DNA of 64,000 nucleotides from Aminobacter sp. J41 (GCF_000526635.1 NZ_JAGL01000010.1:62112-126111); one strand, 5' to 3'; counted from the first letter of the stretch, positions 30,567 through 39,865 are shown. The notes: generated from the letters alone by a model not told the origin. Numbers and translations are program-made.

Positions 30567-31655
30567 TCAGGCCGCGACAGGTTCAGGGAGCGGCGTCGCG
30601 GGAGCCGCTGCGAGTTCCCGCGCCGGAAACAGCTTCCAGCGGCGCGGTCGGAAGGCGATACGACTGCGGGTCGCCGCCGGATGGTCGACCGGCAGTTCGA
30701 TCTCGACGCGGTGCCCGGCGCCGCCAATGGCAAGTTCGACCCGCTTGGTGCCCGCCACTCGGCGGCTGACTCCGGCGGTGCCGGCAATGCAGCCGCCGCA
30801 GCCGTCGAGGAGCTCCACGTCATGCGGGCGGAAATACAAGGTGGCTTCCCCGTCCGGGACGTGCGGGGCACGCAGGCCGATCGAACGGTCCTCGAACCAG
30901 ACGTCACCTTGTTCGACGCGGACGGGCAAGGTGCTGGAATCGCCGATGAAGCCGTAGACAAAGGGCGAGACCGGGTTGTCGTAGACCTGATCGGCGGTGC
31001 CGACCTGCTCGATGCGGCCCTGGCTCATGACGACGACGCGGTCGGCAAGCTCCAGCGCCTCTTCCTGATCATGAGTGACGAAGACCGTCGTGTGGCCGGT
31101 CGCGTCATGGATCTCACGCAGCCAGCGGCGCAGTTCGCGGCGCACTTGCGCGTCGAGTGCGCCGAACGGTTCATCGAGAAGGAGCACGCGCGGCTCGATG
31201 GCAAGTGCACGGGCAAGTGCTACGCGCTGGCGCTGGCCGCCGGACAGCTGGCTCGGATAGCGATGCGCGAGACCAGACAGCTGAACGAGGTCCAGCAGTT
31301 CGAGCGCTCGGCGTTTGATTTCGGCACGCGTCGGGCGGGTGGCCGCCGGACGGATTTTGAGGCCAAAGGCGACGTTGTCCGCCACTGTCATATGCCGGAA
31401 CAGAGCGTAGTGCTGGAAGACGAAACCGACATTGCGCTCGCTCACAGACTTCCGCGAGGCGTCTTCCTCACCGAAGAAGATCTGTCCCGAGGAGGGGAAG
31501 TCGAGACCGGCAATTAGGCGCAGCAGCGTCGTCTTGCCGGAGCCGGAGGGACCCAGCAGCGCGATCAGCTCGCCCGAGCGGATGTCGAGAGAGACCTCAT
31601 GCAGCGCATTGAAGCCGCCGAACTCTTTCTGGACGTTGCGGATGCTCAGTTCCAT
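30567..31655 (-). CDS. cysA: Sulfate/thiosulfate ABC transporter ATPase CysA (system 1)
   Basis: This 362-residue ATPase energises sulfate import. It has Walker [10 protein letters not shown], the [13 protein letters not shown]-loop, signature [15 protein letters not shown], Walker [13 protein letters not shown] and [14 protein letters not shown]. About 120 C-terminal residues form the TOBE-type regulatory domain and include two nearby cysteines (GCGGC). AGGAG precedes ATG 31655. It is last in the unit SBP-cysT-cysW-cysA, with a terminator just after. A second cysA is at 37673-38692. Confidence 0.92.
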   Translation of the reverse strand: MELSIRNVQKEFGGFNALHEVSLDIRSGELIALLGPSGSGKTTLLRLIAGLDFPSSGQIFFGEEDASRKSVSERNVGFVFQHYALFRHMTVADNVAFGLKIRPAATRPTRAEIKRRALELLDLVQLSGLAHRYPSQLSGGQRQRVALARALAIEPRVLLLDEPFGALDAQVRRELRRWLREIHDATGHTTVFVTHDQEEALELADRVVVMSQGRIEQVGTADQVYDNPVSPFVYGFIGDSSTLPVRVEQGDVWFEDRSIGLRAPHVPDGEATLYFRPHDVELLDGCGGCIAGTAGVSRRVAGTKRVELAIGGAGHRVEIELPVDHPAATRSRIAFRPRRWKLFPARELAAAPATPLPEPVAA

Positions 31656-31665
31656 TGGTCTCTCC

Positions 31666-32559
31666 TCAGTGGGTTCTTGCGCCGGTCGCGAGTTGGTCGG
31701 CGTAACGCCACTCCAGCCAGGACTTCACGACCAGGGTCACCAGCGCTAGGCCAGCCAGCACGGAGGCGAGGCTGAAGGCGGCGACGGTCATGTACTCGTT
31801 GTAGAAAAGCTCGACCTGCAGCGGCATCGTCACCGTTTCGCCGCGCAGCTTGCCGGAGAGCACGGCGACCGCACCGAACTCACCCATCGCGCGGGCGTTG
31901 CAGAGGAGCACGCCGTAAAGCAGCGCCCACTTCACGTTCGGCAGCGTGACGTACCAGAAGGCCTGCCAGCCGGAGGCGCCGAGCGAGATTGCGGCTTCCT
32001 CGTCGCCATTGCCCTGATCTTCCATCAGCGGGATCAGCTCGCGGGCAATGAAGGGGAAGGTGACGAAGATCGTCGCGAGCACGACGCCCGGAACCGCGAA
32101 GATGACGCGGATGCCGAAATCCTGCAGCAGCCAGCTGCCGATCGCGGAGTTCGAGCCGAGCAGCAGGATGTAGACGAGGCCTGCCACGACCGGCGAGACC
32201 GAGAAGGGCAGGTCGATCAGCGAGATCAGGAAGGCGCGGCCGGGGAAGCGGTACTTTGCGATCGACCACGCGGCAGCGATGCCGAAGATCAGGTTGCAGG
32301 GAACGGCGATGGCCGCAACCAGCAGCGTGAGCTTGATGGCCCCGATCGCATCCGGGTTCTTGAACACCTCGAGATACTTGTCGAGGCCGAAGCGAAACGC
32401 CTCGACGAACACGGCTGCGAGCGGCAGCAGCAGGAACAGTGCCATCAGAAGGACAGTGACGCCGATCGCGAACACCCGGAAGCCGAGCGGCTCGGTCACC
32501 GGCGAGCGGAAGGCGGACGCTGCTTCGGGGCGCGCAGGATGCAGGGCTGCATCAGCCAT
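31666..32559 (-). CDS. cysW: Sulfate ABC transporter permease CysW (system 1)
   Basis: This 297-residue inner-membrane permease has six main hydrophobic segments and the EAA loop [25 protein letters not shown]. It forms the sulfate channel with CysT. ATG 32559 has GGAGG upstream and overlaps the cysT end by 8 bases; the longer frame to 32604 is not needed. The N-terminal 30 residues before the first helix are hydrophilic. Confidence 0.9.
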   Translation of the reverse strand: MADAALHPARPEAASAFRSPVTEPLGFRVFAIGVTVLLMALFLLLPLAAVFVEAFRFGLDKYLEVFKNPDAIGAIKLTLLVAAIAVPCNLIFGIAAAWSIAKYRFPGRAFLISLIDLPFSVSPVVAGLVYILLLGSNSAIGSWLLQDFGIRVIFAVPGVVLATIFVTFPFIARELIPLMEDQGNGDEEAAISLGASGWQAFWYVTLPNVKWALLYGVLLCNARAMGEFGAVAVLSGKLRGETVTMPLQVELFYNEYMTVAAFSLASVLAGLALVTLVVKSWLEWRYADQLATGARTH

Positions 32560-33391
32560 TGCCGAACCTCCTCTGGCTCCAGACCTGGATGAGATTGATC
32601 GCAAGCAGGATGATGAAGGACGCGACCAGCATGACGGCAGCGATCGCCGCGGCGGCCGCGTAGTTGAACTCTTCCAGCCGGAAGACGATCAGCAGCGGCA
32701 GGATCTCGGTCTGGCGCGGCAGGTTGCCGGCGATGAAGATGACCGAGCCGTACTCGCCCACCGCGCGGGCGAAGGCGAGCGAGAAGCCGGTGAGGATCGC
32801 CGGAAGCAGCGCAGGCAGCATTACGCGGGAAATCGTCTGCGGCCGCGAGGCGCCCAACGTGGCCGAGGCCTCCTCGATCTCCTTGCTGAAGTCCTGCAGC
32901 ACCGGCTGAACCGAGCGCACCACGAAGGGCAGGCCGATAAAGACCAGCGCGATCCAGATGCCGAGCGGCGTGTAGGCGATCTTGATGCCGAACGGGGCAA
33001 ACAGGCTGCCGATCCAGCCATTCGGCGAGTAGATCGACGCGAGCGAAATGCCCGCCACAGCCGTCGGCAGCGCAAACGGAAGGTCGACCATCGCGTCAAG
33101 CGCGCGCCGGCCGGGGAATTCGTAGCGGACCAGCACCCAGGCGACCAGCACGCCGATGACGGCGTTGAACATTGCCGCCAGAAGCGAGGCGCCGAAGCTG
33201 AGTTTCAGCGCCGCGAGAAAACGCGGGCCGGAAATGATCGGATAGAAGGCCTGCCAGTCCAGTTCGAACGTCTTCAGGAACAGCCCGGCAATCGGGATGA
33301 TCACGATGACCATGAGGTAGAAGATCGTGAATCCGAAGGTCAGCCGGAAACCCGGGATGATGCTCGGCTCCCGAAATCGGAATGTCGCCAT
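32552..33391 (-). CDS. cysT: Sulfate ABC transporter permease CysT/CysU (system 1)
   Basis: This 279-residue permease carries LPFALPTAVAGISL, a block typical of CysT, and the EAA loop EEASATLGASRPQTISRVMLPALLP. It pairs with CysW. ATG 33391 (MATFRFREPS) is chosen; the frame to 33442 would run into the hairpin at 33419-33439. The ribosome site is weak, which may match the hairpin-limited expression relative to the binding protein. Confidence 0.9.
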   Translation of the reverse strand: MATFRFREPSIIPGFRLTFGFTIFYLMVIVIIPIAGLFLKTFELDWQAFYPIISGPRFLAALKLSFGASLLAAMFNAVIGVLVAWVLVRYEFPGRRALDAMVDLPFALPTAVAGISLASIYSPNGWIGSLFAPFGIKIAYTPLGIWIALVFIGLPFVVRSVQPVLQDFSKEIEEASATLGASRPQTISRVMLPALLPAILTGFSLAFARAVGEYGSVIFIAGNLPRQTEILPLLIVFRLEEFNYAAAAAIAAVMLVASFIILLAINLIQVWSQRRFGNG

Positions 33392-33418
33392 CGGCAAATG
33401 TCCCCTTAACGTCGCGCA

Positions 33419-33439
33419 AGGAGCCCGTCGCGGGCTCCT
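33419..33439. repeat. Perfect stem-loop after sulfate-binding-protein gene 1
   Basis: A 9-bp perfect stem (AGGAGCCCG/CGGGCTCCT) with loop TCG lies between the binding-protein stop at 33461 and cysT. Like the hairpins at 20217 and 35903 it follows a binding-protein gene directly and lacks a strong U-run, which suggests differential expression rather than full termination. Confidence 0.65.
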
Positions 33440-33460
33440 CACGCGTCACGCTGCTTCTGC

Positions 33461-34477
33461 TCAATTGCTCGAGTAGATCTGGTCGAAGATGCCGCCGTCA
33501 CCGAAATGCTTGGACTGCGCTTCCTTCCAGCCGCCGAACTCATCGATGGTGATCAGCTTGAGGTCGGGGAAGCGAGCCACATCCTCCGGATCCGCATGTT
33601 CGGGATGCTGCGGACGGTAGTAGCTCGAGGCGATAATCTTCTGGCCTTCCGGGCTGTAGAGGTAGTCGAGGTAGGCCTTGGCGAGTTCGCGGGTGCCCTT
33701 TTCGTCGACGTTCTTGTCGACAATCGCTACCGGCGGTTCGGCCAGGATCGAGAATTTCGGCACGACGATTTCGACGCTACCCGGCTCAAGTTCCTCCAGC
33801 GCCAGGAAAGCCTCGTTTTCCCAGGCAAGAAGCACGTCGCCGGTGCCATTCTTCACGAAGGTGTTGGTCGAGCCGCGCGCTCCGCTGTCGAGAACCGGTA
33901 CGTTGGCGTAGAGCTTGGCGACGAAGTCCTTGGCGGCGTTTTCGTCACCGCCGGAGCGGTCGAGCTCGTAGGCCCACGCCGCAAGATAGTTCCAGCGGGC
34001 GCCGCCCGAAGTCTTGGGGTTAGGCGTGATGACCTCGACGTCATCACGGATCAGGTCGTCCCAGTCCTTGATGTTCTTCGGATTGCTCGAGCGGACCAGG
34101 AAGACGATGGTGGAATAGTAGGGCGACGAGTTCTTCGGGAACTCGCTCTGCCAGCCCGGTTCGATCAGGCCGGCTTCCTCGGCTGCCAGGATGTCGCTGG
34201 CCAGCGCCAGGGTGACGACGTCGGCCGGCAGGCCGTCGATCACGGTGCGGACCTGCGAGCCCGAACCGCCGTGGGTGGCAGTGACCGTCACGTCCCGCCC
34301 AGTCGTTTCTTTCCAATGCTTGGTGAAGGCGTCGTTGTACTTGCGATAGAGCTCGCGGGTCGGATCGTAAGAAACGTTGGTCAGCGCGTCCTGTGCAAAG
34401 GCCAGTCCGAGGCCGCCAAACTGCACGGTTGCTGCAATTGCTGCTGCAACAACGAGGGAACTGCGTTTGAGGGTCAT
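33461..34477 (-). CDS. sbp: Sulfate-binding periplasmic protein (system 1)
   Basis: This 338-residue Sbp/CysP-family receptor begins with a Sec signal peptide (hydrophobic [21 protein letters not shown]). It carries the family blocks [28 protein letters not shown] and [17 protein letters not shown] that line the oxyanion pocket. AGGAGG precedes ATG 34477. It opens the minus-strand sulfate operon and is divergent from a second binding-protein gene. Sulfate and thiosulfate preference cannot be told apart from these motifs. Confidence 0.92.
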   Translation of the reverse strand: MTLKRSSLVVAAAIAATVQFGGLGLAFAQDALTNVSYDPTRELYRKYNDAFTKHWKETTGRDVTVTATHGGSGSQVRTVIDGLPADVVTLALASDILAAEEAGLIEPGWQSEFPKNSSPYYSTIVFLVRSSNPKNIKDWDDLIRDDVEVITPNPKTSGGARWNYLAAWAYELDRSGGDENAAKDFVAKLYANVPVLDSGARGSTNTFVKNGTGDVLLAWENEAFLALEELEPGSVEIVVPKFSILAEPPVAIVDKNVDEKGTRELAKAYLDYLYSPEGQKIIASSYYRPQHPEHADPEDVARFPDLKLITIDEFGGWKEAQSKHFGDGGIFDQIYSSN

Positions 34478-34594
34478 GTCATCCTCCTGTCGGAAACATG
34501 ATTACTCTATGGGCGTGTCCCGCATTTCCTGCGCCGCAAAACCATTAAACTTGGCCGCGCGATTGATTTTTCCATTCGTTCTGGCGCCCGTGGC

Positions 34595-34609
34595 GAGAAT
34601 GATTTTCTT
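34595..34609. promoter_or_regulatory. Operator-like motif GAGAATGATTTTCTT
   Basis: AGAA and TTCT half-sites are spaced by TGATT. The motif and its following CCCGA recur at 34730-34749. Confidence 0.5.
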
Positions 34610-34729
34610 CCCGAGCCGCGAGGCGGCCTGCCGGCACACCGACTCCGAACCCACAAACGGCGGAGACGGGGTGACGGTTCCAATAAAATAGCAAGCTGTT
34701 TCCCGCCGAGATAGATTTCCTGGATATTT

Positions 34730-34744
34730 GAGAATGATGTTCTC
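34730..34744. promoter_or_regulatory. Operator-like palindrome GAGAATGATGTTCTC
   Basis: A perfect inverted repeat GAGAA-TGATG-TTCTC. With the copy at 34595 it is the best candidate for a shared sulfur-response operator. Confidence 0.55.
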
Positions 34745-34875
34745 CCGAATTCGGAAAAGTGGTATGCATTTCTAGCAAGGTCAGCTAAATGGCATCAACG
34801 TGCCTCACTCAGGGGCATGTACGCGTATATCTTCTGCCCAATGACGGACATTGCCGTTTGCCTCAGGGAGCAGCC

Positions 34876-35877
34876 ATGAAACGCCTACTTCTCGTTACTG
34901 CCGCACTTGCAGCGCTCGCCACCGCGCCGGCTCATGCACAGACCGCCAACAAGATCCTCAACTCGTCCTACGACATCGGTCGTGAACTCTTTGCGGCGGT
35001 GAACAAGGCATTCGTCCCGGCCTACAAGGCCCAGACCGGTCAGGACGTCACGGTCGACCAGTCGCATGGCGGATCGTCGGCGCAGGCGCGCGCCATCGTT
35101 GAAGGCCTCGAGGCGGATGTCGTCACCTTCAACCAGGTCACCGACATCGACTTCCTCGTGAAGAACGGCTTCGTGTCGGAGAACTGGCAGAGCGAGTTCC
35201 CGAACAACGCCTCGCCGTACTTCTCCTTCCCGTCCTTCCTCGTTCGCGAAGGCAACCCGAAGAACATCAAGGATTGGGACGATCTTGCTCGCGACGACGT
35301 GCAGGTGATCTTCCCGAATCCGAAGACCTCTGGCAATGCGCGCTACACCTATCTCGCGGCGACCGCCTATGCGCTGGAGAAGTTCAACGGCGACCAGGAG
35401 AAGGTTCGCGAGTTCGTCCGCAAGATCTTTGACAACGTTCCGGTGTTCGACACCGGTGGCCGCGCGGCGACGACCACCTTCGTCGAGCGCGAGACCGGCG
35501 ACGTCATCATCACCTTCGAGGCAGAGACCCGCGGCATCGCCAAGGAGTTCGGCGAAGACAAGTTCGACCCGGTCGTTCCGTCGGTCAGCCTGCTCGCCGA
35601 GTTCCCCGTCGCGGTGGTGGGGAAGGTTGCCGAGAAGCATGGTACCGCCAAACTCGCGACTGACTACCTCAACTTCCTCTATTCTGAGGAAGGCCAGCGC
35701 ATTCTCGCCCAGCACGGCAACCGCGTACATGACGAGAAGGTGAAAGGCGAGGTCGCCGACCAGTTCCCGGAGATTCGTCTGGTTACGGTGGAGGACGTCT
35801 TTGGCGGCTGGGCGAAGGTTGCGGAAGAACACTTTGCTTCCGGAGCGATCCTCGATCAGATCTACGGCGACCGTTAA
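34876..35877 (+). CDS. sbp: Sulfate-binding periplasmic protein (system 2)
   Basis: This 333-residue protein is a second Sbp-family receptor. It has a short Sec signal (MKRLLLVTAALAALATAPAHAQ) and the blocks NSSYDIGREL, SHGGSSAQAR, EADVVTFN and PNPKTSGNARYTYLAA. It is clearly diverged from system 1 across the mature protein. ATG 34876 follows CAGGGAG and starts the signal peptide; the frame to 34789 is upstream leader. It opens the plus-strand sulfate operon and is followed by a hairpin. Confidence 0.92.
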   Translation: MKRLLLVTAALAALATAPAHAQTANKILNSSYDIGRELFAAVNKAFVPAYKAQTGQDVTVDQSHGGSSAQARAIVEGLEADVVTFNQVTDIDFLVKNGFVSENWQSEFPNNASPYFSFPSFLVREGNPKNIKDWDDLARDDVQVIFPNPKTSGNARYTYLAATAYALEKFNGDQEKVREFVRKIFDNVPVFDTGGRAATTTFVERETGDVIITFEAETRGIAKEFGEDKFDPVVPSVSLLAEFPVAVVGKVAEKHGTAKLATDYLNFLYSEEGQRILAQHGNRVHDEKVKGEVADQFPEIRLVTVEDVFGGWAKVAEEHFASGAILDQIYGDR

Positions 35878-35902
35878 TCTTTCCGGTCCATGAATTTGCC
35901 AG

Positions 35903-35924
35903 CCGGCGGGTGAAAGCCCGCCGG
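35903..35924. repeat. Perfect stem-loop after sulfate-binding-protein gene 2
   Basis: An 8-bp perfect stem, CCGGCGGG/CCCGCCGG, with loop TGAAAG lies between the binding-protein gene and cysT. The following bases are TTGCATG, not a U-run, so read-through with stabilised upstream mRNA is likely. Confidence 0.65.
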
Positions 35925-35967
35925 TTGCATGTATAATGACCACGCATCCACCCATGGGGGCAGTTGT

Positions 35968-36789
35968 TTGAGACGCCGCGTATTGCCCGGATTCCCCCTG
36001 TCGCTCGGGATTACACTCTTTTACGTGACACTGATCATCGCGCTGCCGATCGGGGCGCTGATCTTTAAGGCCGCCAGTCTCGGGCCGGAGGAATATTGGC
36101 GCATCGTTTCGTCGCCGCGCGCGGTGGCCAGCTATCGCGTGACGATCCTGAGCGCGCTCGGCGCGACCCTGACCAACCTCGTCTTCGGGCTGGCCTTGGC
36201 TTGGGTGCTGGTGCGCTACGATTTCCCCGGCAAGCGCTTCGTCGATGCGATCGTCGACCTGCCTTTCGCATTGCCGACTTCCGTTGCTGGTATCGCTCTG
36301 ACGGCGCTGTTTGCGCAGAACAGCTGGCTCGGTTCAGCGCTCGCCAGCATCGGCGTGACCGTCGTCTACACGCCGCTCGGCATCATGATCGCGATGTTCT
36401 TCACCAGCCTGCCCTTCGTGGTGCGCACGGTGCAGCCGGTTCTCGAGGATCTTGATCCCGCGCTGGAGGAAGCGGCGCAGTCGCTCGGCGGCTCGGACTG
36501 GAGCATTTTCCGGATGGTGATCCTGCCGCTGCTGACGCCGGCGCTGCTTGCCGGTCTGTCACTGTCCTTCGCGCGCAGCCTTGGCGAGTTCGGTGCCGTG
36601 ATCTTCATCGCGGGCAACCGGCCCAACTCGACGGAGATTACCTCGCTTCTCGCGTTCATCCGGCTGGAAGAATACAACTACCAGGCGGCGGCCGCGATTG
36701 CATCCACCATGCTGTTTGCCGCGTTTGTCATGCTGGCCGTGACGAATTTCCTGCAGGCGCGCGCTCTGCGATACACGGCGAGGGACTGA
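35968..36789 (+). CDS. cysT: Sulfate ABC transporter permease CysT/CysU (system 2)
   Basis: This 273-residue permease has six hydrophobic segments, the DLPFALPTSVAGIAL block and the EAA loop EEAAQSLGGSDWSIFRMVILPLLTP. I chose TTG 35968, preceded by GGGGG at 35956-35960, because the frame start at ATG 35929 lies against the hairpin and adds 13 polar residues without a ribosome site; it remains a possible alternative. It is the partner of the CysW gene 2 bases downstream. Confidence 0.85.
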   Translation: MRRRVLPGFPLSLGITLFYVTLIIALPIGALIFKAASLGPEEYWRIVSSPRAVASYRVTILSALGATLTNLVFGLALAWVLVRYDFPGKRFVDAIVDLPFALPTSVAGIALTALFAQNSWLGSALASIGVTVVYTPLGIMIAMFFTSLPFVVRTVQPVLEDLDPALEEAAQSLGGSDWSIFRMVILPLLTPALLAGLSLSFARSLGEFGAVIFIAGNRPNSTEITSLLAFIRLEEYNYQAAAAIASTMLFAAFVMLAVTNFLQARALRYTARD

Positions 36790-36791
36790 CG

Positions 36792-37676
36792 ATGAAATCG
36801 CACCGGATCGCCGGACAGCCGCCGCGGGTGGGAGACAGCGCAGTCGTCAGGCGCCTGCTGATCGCCCTTGTGCTCATCTTCGGCACGCTGCTCGTGCTTG
36901 CGCCGCTGCTTGTCATCTTCGCGCAGGCATTTTCGCTCGGCCTCGAGCATTTCACGACCACAATCGCGAATCCCGACACGCGCCACGCCATCTACCTGAC
37001 TGTGGTGACGGCGCTGCTTGCCGTGCCGATCAACACCATGTTCGGCATTGCCGCCGCATGGGCAATCACCAAGTTCGACTTCCCGGGCAAGCGCTTCCTG
37101 CTGATCGTCATCGAGATCCCGTTTTCGGTGTCGCCCATCGTGGCGGGCGTCGCCTACCTATTCGTCTATGGCCTGCAGGGACTGTTCGGCCCGGCGCTAC
37201 AGGCAGCCGACATCAAGATCCTGTTTGCGCTGCCCGGCATCGTGCTCGCTTCGATGTTCGTGACGGCACCGTTCGTGGCGCGCGAGCTGATCCCGCTGAT
37301 GCAGGCGCAGGGGCGCGAGCTCGAGGAGGCGGCAACTTCCCTCGGCGCATCCGGCTGGCGCACGTTCCTGACCGTGACGCTGCCAAATATCCGCTGGGCG
37401 CTGCTCTACGGCGTGGTGCTGTGCAATGCGCGCGTGATGGGCGAGTTCGGCGCGGTGTCGGTCGTGTCGGGCAAGATCCGCGGCCAGACCAACACGCTGC
37501 CGCTGCATGTAGAGCTGCTCTACCACGACTACAACACGGTCGGAGCCTTTGCCGCCGCGTCGATCCTGACGGTGCTGGCGCTGTTCACCATCATCGCCAA
37601 GGTTCTGCTTGAGAGGCAGGGCGCGGGACGCGCCGGCAGACCGACGCTCGCCGCCAACAAGGGTGGAACGCAATGA
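36792..37676 (+). CDS. cysW: Sulfate ABC transporter permease CysW (system 2)
   Basis: This 294-residue permease has an N-terminal polar segment, six hydrophobic helices and the EAA loop EEAATSLGASGWRTFLTVTLPNIRWA, nearly identical in layout to the system 1 protein. Its stop overlaps the cysA start by ATGA, so stoichiometric synthesis with the ATPase is likely. Confidence 0.9.
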   Translation: MKSHRIAGQPPRVGDSAVVRRLLIALVLIFGTLLVLAPLLVIFAQAFSLGLEHFTTTIANPDTRHAIYLTVVTALLAVPINTMFGIAAAWAITKFDFPGKRFLLIVIEIPFSVSPIVAGVAYLFVYGLQGLFGPALQAADIKILFALPGIVLASMFVTAPFVARELIPLMQAQGRELEEAATSLGASGWRTFLTVTLPNIRWALLYGVVLCNARVMGEFGAVSVVSGKIRGQTNTLPLHVELLYHDYNTVGAFAAASILTVLALFTIIAKVLLERQGAGRAGRPTLAANKGGTQ

Positions 37677-38692
37677 AGATCGTTCTCAAAGATGTCGTCA
37701 AGGAATTCGACACGTTCCGCGCGGTGCGCGGCGTGTCGCTGGAGATCGGCAGCGGCCAGCTGGTAGCGCTGCTTGGGCCGTCGGGTTCCGGTAAGACGAC
37801 GATTCTGCGAACGGTGGCCGGCCTCGAATTTCCCGACCAGGGAGCGATCTACTTCGGCGACGAGGATGCGACCGACATTCCGGTGCGCGAGCGCGGCGTC
37901 GGCTTCGTGTTCCAGCACTATGCCCTGTTCCCGCACATGACCGTCGGCGAAAACATCGCCTTTGGCATGAAGGTGTCGAAGAAGGCGCGCTCAAAGCAGG
38001 AGATTCACGCCCGCGTGAACGATCTGCTACGGTTGGTGAAGCTCGAAGGCCTGAACAACCGCTTCCCGAGCCAGATTTCCGGCGGTCAGCGCCAGCGTGT
38101 TGCGCTTGCGCGTGCCCTCGCTGTCGATCCAAAAGTTCTGCTGCTAGATGAGCCGTTCGGCGCGCTCGACGCCAACGTGCGCCATGACCTGCGCCGCTGG
38201 TTGCGGGAAATCCACGACGAGCTCGGCATCACGACGCTGTTCGTGACCCACGACCAGGAAGAGGCGCTCGACCTTGCCGACCGTGTCGTGATCCTCGATC
38301 AGGGCACCATCGTGCAGGAGGGTACACCTGAGGAGGTCTGCCGCAAGCCCGCCTCGGCCTTCGTGATGAAATTCCTCGGAGACACCAACCGTATTACTGC
38401 GACCGCCAAGAGCGGGATGGTGGATATTCCGGGGGCGCGGCTATCCGCATCCGGGCTTGCCGACGGGCCGGTGGAGGTTCTGGCCCGCCCGGGCGATCTG
38501 AGTTGGTCGTTTGACGGGGAGGGAATTCCGGTCAGCGTCCTTCGGGTTATCGACCGTCCAGAGGGGCGGCGGTTCCTCGTTCGGACAGACGCGGGGGAGA
38601 CGCTGGAGCTTGATGTGCCGATCGATATCCGGGCTTCGTCGGGCGATCGCGGCTTCGTTCAGGTGCTGCGCGGAAATGTCTATCCGCGCTAG
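37673..38692 (+). CDS. cysA: Sulfate/thiosulfate ABC transporter ATPase CysA (system 2)
   Basis: This 339-residue ATPase has [48 protein letters not shown] and [14 protein letters not shown]. The C-terminal domain is about 25 residues shorter than in system 1. It ends the plus-strand operon. I see no strong terminator after it, and the next gene (the 41-residue protein) is convergent 35 bases away. Confidence 0.92.
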   Translation: MKIVLKDVVKEFDTFRAVRGVSLEIGSGQLVALLGPSGSGKTTILRTVAGLEFPDQGAIYFGDEDATDIPVRERGVGFVFQHYALFPHMTVGENIAFGMKVSKKARSKQEIHARVNDLLRLVKLEGLNNRFPSQISGGQRQRVALARALAVDPKVLLLDEPFGALDANVRHDLRRWLREIHDELGITTLFVTHDQEEALDLADRVVILDQGTIVQEGTPEEVCRKPASAFVMKFLGDTNRITATAKSGMVDIPGARLSASGLADGPVEVLARPGDLSWSFDGEGIPVSVLRVIDRPEGRRFLVRTDAGETLELDVPIDIRASSGDRGFVQVLRGNVYPR

Positions 38693-38727
38693 CCGCGCGG
38701 ATGGGACTGGAAGTCGCTGAAAGTTCT

Positions 38728-38853
38728 TTAGCCAAGCAGGCCGAACACGACGGCGACTGCAAAACCGACCGCTAGTGCAAAAGGCAGGTAGCTCAGGGCA
38801 CTAGCAGGAGACGCGTGGCGAGGCAGACGTCTTGAGCTATCAGAATGGACCAT
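38728..38853 (-). CDS. 41-residue single-span membrane protein
   Basis: This short gene encodes a polar, Arg/Ser-rich N-terminus (MVHSDSSRRLPRHASPAS) and one C-terminal hydrophobic helix of about 20 residues that ends the protein at GLLG. The start is well supported: GGAGG lies 6 bases before ATG 38853, and a perfect palindrome (38876-38896) sits just upstream where a promoter or operator would be. I do not recognise the family. It follows the isomerase gene on the same strand after 142 bases and ends near cysA, so it is probably its own unit. A role as a membrane-associated regulator or small subunit is possible but not shown. Confidence 0.65.
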   Translation of the reverse strand: MVHSDSSRRLPRHASPASALSYLPFALAVGFAVAVVFGLLG

Positions 38854-38875
38854 TCAGGACCTCCGTTTCCAGCTC

Positions 38876-38896
38876 AGTCTACAAAACTTGTAGACT
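38876..38896. promoter_or_regulatory. Perfect 9-bp palindrome before the small membrane protein
   Basis: Half-sites AGTCTACAA and TTGTAGACT are separated by AAC. The site lies 22 bases before the start codon on the minus strand, in an A+T-rich stretch, and has the form of a dimeric regulator operator. Confidence 0.55.
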
Positions 38897-38995
38897 TTGT
38901 CGATTTCCTTTTTTCCACAACCCGCGCGAAAATTTTGCGCTGGAAAATGAATGCCTGCACCTTCCTGCCGGCACGCCCCACAACGGCGCAGCGGG

Positions 38996-39787
38996 CTATT
39001 GGTTCTCGAGATTCCTGGCTGATCGCAGCCAGTTGATCGAGTCGGCCGTGCGGCCGCTCGGCCGATACTCGGCGCCAACCCAGCCGGTGTAGCCTGAGAC
39101 GTCGATCGCTTCGAAAATCCGCTCGTAGTTGATCTCGCCGGTACCGGGCTCATGTCGGCCGGGATTGTCGGCGAACTGCACGTGGGCGATGCGGGGTAGG
39201 GAGGAGCGGAAACCCTCGATCAGGTCCCCCTCGGTGATCTGGCGGTGGTAGAAGTCAAACTGCAGGGCAAGGTTTTCGCGATCCGCCCGGTCGATCAGGG
39301 CGAGGGCGTGTTCGGTACGGCTTACCAGGTAACGCGGGACGTCGCGCTGGTTGCAGGGTTCCATCATGACCGTCACGCCGAGCGGCGCGAAGGCGTCGGC
39401 CGCAAGCCTCAGGTTCCGGACGAACGCCTCCTCGGCCTCCGCTTGCGAGACGCCGACGGGAACCCGACCCGTCAGAACGTTGACGCGCTGGCAGCGGAGT
39501 GCCCGCACGTACGCCTTCGCGGTTTCCAGACCAGCCGCGAACCCTTCCTCCCGGCCAGGCACGCAGGCGAGGCCGTCGCCGCCGGTAATCAGATCCCCAG
39601 CCGGAATGTTGATCAGAACGATCTCGACGCCTGCGCTCTGCGCGCGCTCGGCAATCTCTTCCGCAGGATGATCATAGGGGAATTGGATGTCGACGCCCCT
39701 GAAGCCGAGATCGGCTGCCGCTTGGAAGCGGTCGAGGAAGGCATGCTCCTGCAGCATCATCGACAGATTGATCGAAAAGCGCGGCAT
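38996..39787 (-). CDS. hyi: Hydroxypyruvate isomerase-like TIM-barrel protein
   Basis: This 263-residue protein belongs to the xylose-isomerase-like TIM-barrel family and looks like hydroxypyruvate isomerase (Hyi/OtnI). Features are PRFSINLSMML at the start, the Glu metal ligand in VTVMMEPCNQRD, FDFYHRQITEGDL and HVQFADNPGRHEPGTGEINY, and the closing GAEYRPSG. It would interconvert hydroxypyruvate and tartronate semialdehyde or a related 2-keto acid. ATG 39787 is chosen because GGAGG lies just upstream; the frame to 40003 is antisense to aacS. It is divergent from aacS over a 103-base region with a TTGTATACA site. Confidence 0.85.
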   Translation of the reverse strand: MPRFSINLSMMLQEHAFLDRFQAAADLGFRGVDIQFPYDHPAEEIAERAQSAGVEIVLINIPAGDLITGGDGLACVPGREEGFAAGLETAKAYVRALRCQRVNVLTGRVPVGVSQAEAEEAFVRNLRLAADAFAPLGVTVMMEPCNQRDVPRYLVSRTEHALALIDRADRENLALQFDFYHRQITEGDLIEGFRSSLPRIAHVQFADNPGRHEPGTGEINYERIFEAIDVSGYTGWVGAEYRPSGRTADSINWLRSARNLENQ

Positions 39788-39838
39788 ACCATCCTCCAAA
39801 ATTTTTAGCGCGACGGCCAGTGGACCCGGCGCCCCCAT

Positions 39839-39853
39839 CCCTGTAATACAGGG
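39839..39853. promoter_or_regulatory. CCCTGTA-A-TACAGGG palindrome
   Basis: A perfect 7-bp inverted repeat around one central A in the hyi/aacS divergent region. Its TGTA/TACA half-sites resemble the TTGTATACA motif 13 bases away, so it may be an auxiliary operator. Confidence 0.45.
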
Positions 39854-39865
39854 CCACGACCCGCA

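Larger units (their letters stand above)
34478..34875. promoter_or_regulatory. Divergent control region of the two sulfate operons
   Basis: This 398-base gap holds no plausible gene; its short frames have no coding character. It contains two near-identical palindromic motifs (34595-34609 and 34730-34744), an adjoining CCGAATTCGG palindrome at 34745-34754, and A+T-rich segments. Promoters for both operons must lie here. Confidence 0.65.
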
